In this document: in pieces, positions 56,046-64,000 of the stretch
Numbering within the stretch: the stretch's first letter is position 1
Layout: every line of letters starts with the position of its first letter
The notes under the pieces: generated by a model
Told to the model about the DNA's origin: nothing
The model's input: only the letters and a program-made list of their open reading frames with translations
Databases searched by the model: none
Translations under genes and position numbers: made by a program
Assembly (NCBI GenBank): GCA_037178855.1
Contig: JASJZC010000003.1
Location: forward strand, 1,673,371-1,737,370
Reading direction: 5' to 3'
DNA from: Oscheius sp. JU75
Lineage: Eukaryota; Nematoda; Chromadorea; Rhabditida; Rhabditidae
Length of the DNA stretch: 64,000 nt

Positions 56046-57668
56046 ATGAGTACGACGGCCCCGTACAGACTGGTCGACATAGGAGCCAATTTGGGACATC
56101 CGAGCTATGAGAAGGATCTGGAGGAGGTCATTGCTAGGGCTAAAAGTGCGGGTAGGCTAGATTTTGAAATTTTACAGCTTTTTGTGCGAAATCTGGACAA
56201 ATTGGTAATTTCTAGGAGTCGAGAAGCTGATGGTCACAGGCACCTCGGAAAAGATCAGTCAGGAAGTGGCCAAGCTGGTCGAGAGGGAGCCCGGATTGCT
56301 GTATTTTACGGCAGGTATGTTCTAATTAGAGAGAAAGAGAGAGAGAGAGAAGGGCACGCTGAGGAGACAAACCTAGAACGTGACAAGTTGACAGGACGAA
56401 AAGTATACTTTGGTGGGCAAGTTGACAAAAAAAAGAAGTCGGCAGAAATATACAGTTGGTACTTATTGACTGGATTGGCAGGATAACAAAAGGGTCGGTT
56501 GAAAAGATTAGAAAGAGATTTGGAAAAGACTTGCTGACGGGGTTATGGCTGAAGAGATACTCTTAGAGAGCTGGCTTTCCCTGTGAAGAGAGCGCTTGAG
56601 ATCTTGTCAGTTCAGGTGTTCATCCACACGACGCGAAAGATTTTACCGAGACGACTCTCCAGACGATTCGGGAGCTCCAGAAGCATCCACAGTGCGTCGC
56701 CGTCGGAGAGTGCGGTCTCGACTTCAACCGGAACTTCTCGCCCCAGGATGTCCAAAAGGACGTTTTTAGACAACAGGTAAACATTTTGATACTCTTAAAA
56801 AAGACAAATTTCAGGTTGCATTGGCGTGTGAACTGCGGCGTCCGCTATTCATACACGAGAGAGACGCCTCGACGGAGATGGTGAACATCCTGGGCCAATT
56901 CAACGACCGTCTCCCTCCGGCTGTGATTCATTGCTTCACAGGAACCTGTGTGGAGGCCAAGAAGTATGTGGAGATGGGGCTCTACATTGGATTGACTGGT
57001 ACGTTTTCCAGTTTTCTGAAGCGGACTACTGACGAAATGACATGTCAGCTTGACAGCTTGAGAAGTCGGCCTGACAAGACGGAAACTGGTTGCCAGAGTG
57101 AGGTTGACAAGAGGAAGAATGATTGGATTTGAGTCACACAGATTGGCATTGTCGAGGAAAGAATGTGTGACGGACTGACAGAAAGACGGAACAGATTGAA
57201 TAAGCGGATCCTACTGACAGAAACTGGCTAACAGAGACAGTGACGGAGACAGGTTGACATGGTCAAAGTGACCAGGATATTCTCTTCCTAAAGCTATGAT
57301 CTGTTTGCAGGCTTCCTCTGGAAAGACAAGGCCCCAGACGGCGTGCAGACAGCCCTAACCAATGGAGACATCCCTCTGGAGAGACTGGTCATCGAGACGG
57401 ATGCTCCCTACATGTATCCCAAGGTACTTTTTCTCGCCAACTCGCCACTAAATATTTCTCGATAAACGACAAAAAACTGCCCAAGGAGGTCAAGGAAGTC
57501 ATCTCGGAACACGCGAAGAAACATCACATATCGAGCTCGTTCACGAGGAACGAGCCGGCTAGTCTGGCGGCGACTTGTGAGCTGATTGCGGCTTTCATGA
57601 AGAAGGATCCTGCGGAGGTGGCTGAGGCGACGACCAGAAACGCTAAGAAGATTTACGGGTTGGACTGA
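56046..57668 (+). CDS. TatD-family deoxyribonuclease
   Basis: Spliced plus-strand gene, start 56046 (LVDIGANLGHPSYEKDLEEV), stop TGA at 57666-57668. Later blocks: KLMVTGTSEKISQEV, GVHPHDAKDF (metal-binding HPH), CVAVGECGLDFNRNFSP, RRPLFIHERDA, AVIHCFTGT, LVIETDAPYMYPK and RNEPASLAATCELIAAFM. TatD proteins are metal-dependent nucleases; nematode CRN-2 of this family takes part in apoptotic DNA breakdown. The usual D after VDIGANL is replaced: most have VDSHCHL or IDIGANL, the latter typical of the TATDN1 branch. The intron after TA (56312-56614) is enlarged. The last intron is odd: GT donor at 57424 but no AG before INDKKLPKEV. An AATAAA at 57727-57732 lies 15 bases before a Tc1-like element. 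Confidence 0.88.
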
Positions 57669-57747
57669 GGCTGTTTTTTTTTTTAAATATATACTCTCTC
57701 CGTAAAAAAAAGTAATTTTTTGCATCAATAAAGTTGTTTTCTTTATA

Positions 57748-59333
57748 CTCATGTGCAAAAGTTTGGCAACCCCCTACTTTTTTGCAGTAGAAGGGTCAAG
57801 AAGCATTTTGGACATCTGGGACCGTTTCCAAACGATTTCTCATGCCTCAAAACCCCTAGAAAATTTTTTTGACCCTCTGCTGGGGATTAGGGAGGTCAAT
57901 TTTTAAAAAAATCAGCATGAGCAAAAGTTTGGCAACCCCAGAGAAAGTTGTTTAAAAAGGCAACCGAAGCAACTATAATTTATTATTCAACAATAAGGGA
58001 CGTGAAATAGACCAGCCGATGAAACCCCGTTCTTTTGGATGACTTTGAAAATCCGGTCAGGCATGCTGTTGACCAGGTTCAGAATAGTTGGTGGCGGGAT
58101 ACTGTTCCAGGCGCGTTGGATCTCCAGACGAAGCTCGGCAATGCTGGTGAACCTTCGGTTATCCTTGTAGATCTTTTGAGTCAAAACTCCAAAGAGATTT
58201 TCGATTGGATTGCAATCGGGAGAGCAAGCCGGCCAGTCGATCGTATTGATACCATTAGCAGCCATCCACTGCTTTGTTCCATTGCTCACGTGACACGGGG
58301 CATTGTCTTGGACGAATGAGTATCCATTTCCCTGGGGCGTATTCAAGAATGGAAGAAGGTGTTGAGCGAGAATCTGTTGATAATCTGGACCATTCAGTCG
58401 ACCCGTAACGAAGCGAAGATCCAGGACTCCACCACTGTGGAACGCTGCCCAAATCATGACGCCGCCACCTCCGAATGAGCGTTTCGGCAACTGAACAACC
58501 GGCTTGCGGCTGTCTCTCCAGTAGCCACGGTCTCCGTCAGGACCGTCCAGAGTCCATCTCTTCTCGTCCGAGAACACAACCTGCAAAAACTAACAGAAAA
58601 CCTTAGTGACTAACCTTGTGCCATTGCGTGGCCATGTTATTCCGAGCAAAATTCACGCGGTTCACCTTGTGTTGTGCATTGAGATTAGGAGTAAGCACTT
58701 TCAGTTCCCGGTCGATGTATGGCACAGAATGGACAGCTCGGAGGACGGTCGTCCTGTGAACATTAAGACGCAGATCAGCTTCGATCTGATTGCAGCTGAT
58801 CGAGGAGTTCGAAGCTAGGCGTCCAATCTGGCGACGAGCCCGATCTCCGATTTTCTTGGGGCGTCCAGGAACCGGCTTGTTTCCGTAGTTCGGTTTGCTC
58901 AAGAAACGTCCAATACAGCTCTTGTTTCTTCCTAACTGCTTCGCAATCTGGATGTTCGATTGTCCAGCAACCTTCAGGGCACGAATAGAGGCTTGTTCTT
59001 CAAAAGAAAGTCGACAAGCCGACGGCATGATGACGAAGAAGAGAAAAAAACATTCGCTTCGAAACGTTTTAACATTTTTACTTAAGGTTTTACACGTTTT
59101 ACACTCAGATGGCTTCGTTTCTGATGAAGTTCTCTGGGGTTGCCAAACTTTTGCACATGCTGATTTTTTAAAAATTGATCCCCCTAATCCCCAGCAGACT
59201 CAGATAAGGGTCAAACAAATTTTCTAGGAGTTTTGAGGCATGAGAAATCGTTTGGAAACGGTCCCAGACGTCTAAAATGCTTCTTGACCGTTCTACTCCA
59301 AAAAGTGGGGGTTGCCAAACTTTTGCACATGAG
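57748..59333 (-). mobile_element. Complete Tc1-like transposon with IR/DR ends
   Basis: A 1586-bp element flanked by TA on both sides (57746-57747 and 59334-59335). The inverted repeats are about 190-200 bp, roughly 90% alike, and each arm carries an outer and an inner copy of CATGTGCAAAAGTTTGGCAA (left outer from 57751, left inner 57916-57939; right inner 59136-59160), the IR/DR design. It encodes one apparently intact transposase on the minus strand. Confidence 0.93.
57987..59028 (-). CDS. Tc1-like transposase, DD34E, intact
   Basis: Exons 58615-59028 and 57987-58580, joined across a 34-nt intron (GTTAGT to TTGCAG), encode about 335 residues with no stop or shift. The N-terminal half has paired helix-turn-helix units (SFEEQASIRALKVAGQSNIQ, IAKQLGRNKSCIGRFL) split by the GRPKK AT-hook-like motif. 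The catalytic half has FSDEKRWTLDG (first Asp), FVQDNAPCHVSNG (second Asp) and SPDCNPIENLFG (Glu, 34 residues later). It cuts and joins the element at TA targets. The full-length frame and paired ends mean it may still be mobile, although about 10% divergence between arms argues against a very recent insertion unless the arms differ in the source copy. Confidence 0.93.
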
Positions 59334-60323
59334 TATATATTCCGCTGCAAGTTTTTATGGCTCGAGACACAGAAAGATACGCGGCAAATGCTTAAGAAGG
59401 CAGTAAAATGAAAAACATAACCGCGCAGAAATCGTGCAGGCATTTATTTCCAGGTTACAGGGAAACCGAGAGAGTTGAGTATATCTAGATTCCGAATGGA
59501 AAGGAAAGGTGAAAGAGATTCTGACTTTCCAAATAGGAGCAACGTGTGAAGCAAAGAAATAGATGCTATTTCCGCTCACTAAACGACTGTCTGCAGTAGT
59601 TTACAACCTTTTAGAACCTTACATGAGTGAAAATTGCGCTGAGGCCACAAAACAGCAGGGACGGCTACAGTTACAGCAGCTTTGGGAGATATCAGGAAGG
59701 CAAACGGCGAAGAGAATAGACACTAGAATACTGGCAAACGACCAACGGCCCGTCTGAGAGATTTGTGGGCCATAATAAGCAATTGGGAATCGCAGGAATC
59801 GAAATAAAAGCAACTGCTGTTAGCAAGGGACAGCTGGTAGAAGACAGACAATACTTTGAAGCCGTGTGAGCGATCTGGGGAAGTTTTGAAAGAAAAATGA
59901 CAAGAGATGAGCTGAAAAACGAGGAGAAACGAATCTGGAATCCACAAACTACATCAAGAGACGGCCCATACAGCTCCAAAATATCTAAATATCCGTTATT
60001 AGAGGAAATCTCGTACCTGACTTGATGATAAAAGACTTGAAGCTTCTCCATGGGTTGTAGAATTGTCCATTGAAAGAGAAAGAGCCTGAAACCCGGAAGG
60101 CGAAGTCAGTTTATAACTAACCGCTCAACTCCTCCAGCGGAAAATGGCGCAGAATGAAATCTGAACAAAAGGTATAAGGGTAGGCTTATGAAACTTCCTT
60201 TGATAGCGCCAAACATGGTTGTTTCCCGAACAAACTGAAGTAATTTTTGCGGGAAAGTTTCGCGCAAAATTTTTAAGTTATTTCTGCTAGATTTCCTCTT
60301 TTATCTTGTCAGTCATCTTAACA
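59334..60323. other. Intergenic region, nothing recognised
   Basis: Frames on the minus strand (59692-60051, hydrophobic) have no recognisable motif or splice structure. The stretch should contain the promoter of the gene starting at 60324. Confidence 0.4.
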
Positions 60324-61171
60324 ATGGCTCCATATTGGTATCTTCGAGGTTAGTTCGTCTTACTACATGGTTGACGGGTGCACTGGAGGATTTTAGAAGT
60401 AAAGAGTTTTAGAAAATCGTGACGAATACCTGCGCGAAGTCGGGAAAATCGAGGAACAGCTGGACGAGCTCATTTTCCGCAAAACAAGCGTTAAAAAGGT
60501 ATGCATTTTTAGTTCTTCTAACCGTATTCTCAGGCCCAAGTTATTCAGCTAGTAGACATTGTTACAATTTTGGTCACAATTTTTGCCCTGTTCACTGGTG
60601 AATCCAATTGGACGTAAGTCTATGTCTAAAAAGTTCCTTCAATAGTTTTCATTTCAAGAAAGTTCCCAATGGGATTAAGTCTCGCGAAACAGTTTGCTCT
60701 CTCCATCAGAGCTGCTTTGCACTACACTAATTCCGAAGTTTTGTTGTCCGCATCCTCTGCCTGTCACTGACCGTCATGTGGGCCAGCATATTCCTGTACG
60801 AAGACACTATCTCAGTCGAGACAGGCACGGGGTTTCTTGTAGTCAACCTAGGACTGTTCATCGATGAACTTCTTTGGGTAAGCTTATTTGCGTTTTTTCG
60901 TGTTCAGCCCGATGATCTCTGGCAAAACTGGCTGAACACCGTTCAATTTCTGATTAGTGAAAAAATTTCAGAATATCCGCAGAGAAAGAACTTTCGCAGA
61001 GAAGTCAAGAAAACAATTCGAAGATAAGTCAAGACAGGTATAAATTCTGTCTTGTGTTAGTCTATTACCTTACAGAGGAAAAATATAGTGCAGAATTACG
61101 TCCTATTCTTTGGAACCTTTGCACTATTCTTGACAATATTCCGAATCTTTGTTGTACGAGGGCCTGTCCCC
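60324..61171 (+). CDS. Small multi-pass membrane protein, unrecognised
   Basis: Exons 60324-60348, 60413-60498, 60534-60613 and 60739-60877 join in frame. The product starts MAPYWYLRENRDEYLREVGK with a charged helical N terminus, then hydrophobic spans VIQLVDIVTILVTIFALFTG, FVVRILCLSLTVMWASIFLY and FLVVNLGLFIDELLW. The 3' part is unclear: one frame stops at 61026 (KTIRR); an alternative splicing route reaches an exon near 61075-61171 with another span, VLFFGTFALFLTIFRIFVV. That exon ends in GPVPK before a GTATGC donor whose acceptors lie at the start of the NTF2 gene, in frame. I do not recognise the family. A dead copy of exons 2-4 is at 48800-49130. Confidence 0.55.
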
Positions 61172-61226
61172 AAGGTATGCTCTTTTAAAGATCTACTTGA
61201 CTTTCTAGGTGAGTCCTGATACAATC

Positions 61227-61712
61227 ATGGATGTTTTTCAGGTGGGCAATGCCGTCGACACCGCAACAAGAGCCAATAACTTCGTACAGCACTACTATTC
61301 AATTTTTGATCAAAGCGAGTCGGCGGAACGTATTGCCAGAATGAGGATTCTCTACGATCCGGAATACTCTTATATGACTTTTGGCCGCGAAACGTTCAAA
61401 GGCCGTCAGCAGATATTGAGAAGACACAGAGTAAGGCATTTAACTGTTGAGTACATAGTACTTCCAGTCTATCCAATTCCGATCAATCCATCGGACCATT
61501 TCCCATTTGGACGTGCAGTCTCTCTTCAACGGCTCCATCCATATAACTATTACTGGAAAGTTAAAGGTAACGCTACATGACCACAACCTCGTAGTTTGTA
61601 TATTGTTTAGACGGATTTCGACCCTATGAACACATTCTTCCACATTTTACTCATCCACCCGACAGTGTCTGGCACTTTCGTTATTCAGAACGAAATTTTT
61701 CATCTCGACTAA
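61227..61712 (+). CDS. NTF2: Nuclear transport factor 2
   Basis: Three exons, 61227-61430, 61459-61566 and 61611-61712, give 137 residues. The 28-nt intron 1 is unusually short even here. Family pattern: RANNFVQHYYSIFD, ETFKGRQQIL, FRSIHRTISHLDVQS, FNGSIHITITGKLK, FFHILLI and GTFVIQNEIFHLD, matching NTF2 along its length. NTF2 imports RanGDP into the nucleus by binding FG nucleoporins. Without the 28-nt intron, the frame diverges from the family just after RRHR, which supports the splice. The first Met is at 61209 only if the preceding GTG is read as a start; ATG at 61227 is chosen. It may be spliced to the upstream membrane-protein exons in frame. Confidence 0.85.
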
Positions 61713-62787
61713 CCTGAGTTTCAGTAACTTGCCATTAACAGTCTCTATTCTTTTCATGCTACCAACGAACGTCCTCCTATTGTTTGCAGATTATACTCGA
61801 TTTTCCATTTTTTTCAGTTTTTAGGCAGCGCATAACTTATTACCAGAACCGATTCAGAATTTACCTTCTCTTTTATGTAATCTTAGAAGTCCCATAATTT
61901 ATAGGCATTCATTTTGAGCTCCTCCCCTGTGATTTTCCATTACATACATATTTAGAAATCTAAACTTGAGTTTCCCCGGTGCCTGTGTCTTTCAGTTCTC
62001 TTGCCCATGGCAAAGCTGGAGATTCAAAAAAGATATGTGACCATTTTTATCATTGTAAAAGGAGCAAAAAGACGCACTTTGCTGAAATGCTGCTTCTTGA
62101 AGAGGCCGCTGTCGACTCGTCCTGACCTCTTCTTGCACTCGTCGCAGCTGGGCGTTGACGTCTTCGGCATTTGGCCTGTAATCACGCTGCACGAGTCGTA
62201 GCGGAGTCTCTAGAGAGGATTTCTTAGACGAAAAATTACATGGAAAATACCATTACCTGCAGAAGTTGTCGTTGTAGCGGAGCTATTTTGTTCAGAGGCA
62301 AACAGCAAATTTGGCGCATATCGTTTCAGGACCCCAAGCAGTCAGGCGCGCGAACTCAAATCTATTATGGGAATTCTCTTCGCAATTTCTCTATCAGTTA
62401 TGCACCACATCTGTGTGTTTTGGTGTGCACAATGATGATTTTCAAGCTGTGAATAAATCTGTAATTCCACAGGCGTTCACAATATTTGAACAAAAAAGTA
62501 TACGGTCCAGTTCACCAGGGTTGTCCGGTTCGAGAAACTCTTATACACCTGTATTAGCCGATAAAACTCTTATTTATTCTAGTATCGCTGAAACAACTTT
62601 TGCATTTTTGTCACAAAATTGTGCTGATGTCACGGGACCTTGACAAGCTGGCAGGAGGACGTCACGTCTCACCAATATATACAGTAATCGTTTCAGGACC
62701 TAAGCATTAGGGAATCAAAAGGGAAGCAACCTACCGATTGATTGACCTGCTAGAAAGCGGCGGCTAATCAGTTCACTTCAACAGAAG
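61713..62787. other. Intergenic region with one doubtful minus-strand ORF
   Basis: A minus frame near 62217-61992 (RPNAEDVNAQLRRVQEEVRT, coiled-coil-like) can be joined to an upstream frame across GTAATG...CTCTAG, but lacks a start and a family. TTTCAGGACC occurs at 62328 and 62692, hinting at a short repeat. No other gene is supported. Confidence 0.3.
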
Positions 62788-64000
62788 ATGGAATTTTCTC
62801 AAACCGTCCGATTTTACATCCGTCAGGCATGGCTCCTAAATGTCTTTGCTGTTCTCCTTGTTGCACCCCTGGATACCTTCAGCGATGTCATGGGCTGTGA
62901 TAGATATCCGAGATTTTTGGAGACATGTAGGGACGAAGTCCATTGGACTCTTGGTCGTTGGGTAGGCCAAATCTTTCTAGTAAGTACACTGCCGTTTTCT
63001 TGTGAAAGCTGATCTCTTTAGTTCTTCGTCTTCGGGCACGCCTTATTCTTACCATATGCCCACCTACTTGGCATACAAAGGTACCTATACAGAGCCCCTG
63101 TCTTTGTGTTTTGGGTGAGTTTCAAATTCTAACTTAACCCGACATTACAGAGACTTTGGCTCATTGTCTTCGTCGCATTCCTGAAGCCACACATAGCTTT
63201 AGTTTGTTTGTATACTACGTGCTGGGATGTAATAGGCATACTGATCACTTACGACTACCTATTCAATTGGGAACTGCTCAAGCAGTATGCCAAAAAGGTG
63301 AGTTCACTGTACTATCTGTTTCTCTGTCTCGCTGTCTCTTCAAGCTGTTCTATTCTTCGTTTCAGCCCAACAAATCAATCGTAATGGATCACATCGCTAT
63401 GGACGACGAAACCGACAAGTGGGAATACAGTACACTAGTGTATCAGTCATCAGTATCGGGCAAGAACCATCTTCAAGAAGCTGTCAAAATTCTGGAATCG
63501 TATGCCATTCAGTTCAGTCCAGCGAAAGTTCTGCTTCTTCCATACGAGACAAGCAGCATCGTGGTTTGCTTCTACGACTGTTTCAGTGAGATGAAGAAGG
63601 TGCTCGAACTGTACAGCGAGGCCAAGTCTAAAGAAAAGTTGTCCTACACTATGGGGCAGAGTAGGTATGATGATGATGGCACGATCTACATGGGTTCCTC
63701 AACCAGTCTGATGATACATGATAATCTTCGACTTGATACTGTTTCGACCAGGACTGGAAGAACGGTGTACGAGCTCAAGTACTCTTGGGGCAGTACTATG
63801 GCCTTCAGGATCAGATGTAACGCCCGTGTCTCTCCCTCTTCTGGAATCATCGCAGAAAAGTCGAAAACCTCATTCATGATTCTAAATGGAGGAAACGCCA
63901 CAGGATCTGTTGAAATCGACTTGATAGCTGTTGAAGAAGTGGACTACTGTGAGGATGTTGAAGAGGCCTTCCAAAGATTTCCTGGTATATCGAAGACTGT
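62788..64000 (+). CDS. Multi-pass membrane protein, 3' part beyond the window
   Basis: Exon 1 62788-62979 (MEFSQTVRFYIRQAW) continues through exons ending in VFVFW (near 63116) and KQYAKK (near 63298) to a long exon that runs off the window. At least three hydrophobic spans (LNVFAVLLVAPLDTF, IFLFFVFGHALFLPYAHLL, LWLIVFVAFLKPHIALVCLY) precede a large hydrophilic domain with VYQSSVSGKNHLQEAVKIL and TSFMILNGGNATGSVEI. I do not recognise the family. The gene is cut by the window edge, so neither its length nor its C terminus is known. Confidence 0.6.

Noticed and set aside
57408-57758. 116-codon minus-strand frame at the end of TatD
   Set aside because: Antisense to the TatD last exon and its UTR, with no recognisable motif.
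59692-60051. Hydrophobic minus-strand frame of 119 codons
   Set aside because: No start context, splice partner or family similarity; Ser/Leu-rich composition expected by chance in this base composition.
1-64000. CRISPR arrays, bacterial operons, ribosome binding sites or riboswitches
   Set aside because: The window is intron-bearing eukaryotic DNA; no regularly spaced identical repeats or bacterial-type signals were seen.

Overview
The window looks like nuclear DNA of a small invertebrate, most likely a nematode. Genes are dense, lie on both strands and are cut by very short introns (about 23-60 nt in most models, ending TTTCAG or TTTTAG). Animal families are recognisable throughout. Two carry nematode flavour: a fatty-acid-binding protein with a signal peptide (the secreted As-p18/LBP type) and a cuticlin-like membrane protein joining a vWA domain to a ZP domain (the CUT-6 layout). 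A tandem pair of small genes with a poly-A signal followed closely by a TTTTCAG site also fits nematode operon and trans-splicing habits. The species cannot be told from the sequence.

Layout. 0.7-3.4 kb (+): AKAP17A-like SR protein. 3.5-4.2 kb: tRNA-derived repeats. 4.4-12.5 kb (-): the vWA-ZP cuticlin-like gene, with a tRNA-Met in an intron. 12.5-15.7 kb: mostly empty, with a tRNA-Asn. 15.7-17.4 kb (-): PP1-type phosphatase and a secreted beta/gamma-crystallin-like gene. 17.9-18.5 kb: Gag relic. 18.6-19.7 kb (-): unknown gene. 19.9-23.0 kb (-): ORC4. 24.7-30.5 kb (-): TRIM-NHL gene of the NCL-1/Brat type. 32.1-34.9 kb (+): unknown gene, a MITE and ADAT3. 34.9-38.5 kb (-): gephyrin/MoeA. 38.9-40.2 kb (-): secreted FABP and a second crystallin-like gene. 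40.4-42.1 kb: an inverted, decayed copy of the crystallin/PP1 block, broken up by LINE pieces. 42.9-44.5 kb (-): LDL-receptor class A membrane protein. 45.2-47.0 kb (+): CPEB. 47.7-48.7 kb (-): tandem coiled-coil genes. 49.9-53.2 kb (+): SENP6/7-type SUMO protease. 53.8-55.9 kb (+): mitochondrial ribosomal protein L48. 56.0-57.7 kb (+): TatD nuclease. 57.7-59.3 kb: a complete Tc1-like transposon. 60.3-61.7 kb (+): a membrane protein followed by NTF2. 62.8 kb to the edge (+): a partial multi-pass membrane protein.

Most conserved genes serve RNA and chromosome biology (AKAP17A, CPEB, ADAT3, Brat/NCL-1, ORC4, NTF2, SENP, mL48), but nothing suggests one pathway; the order looks like ordinary genomic neighbourhood. 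The strongest structural story is the crystallin-like family: two apparently live secreted copies and one relic, with the relic lying collinear with a relic of the neighbouring PP1 gene in inverted orientation about 23 kb from the source. tRNA-derived SINE-like repeats, MITEs and other short dispersed repeats fill the introns. Exon limits were read by eye from splice consensus and protein similarity and carry no transcript support.
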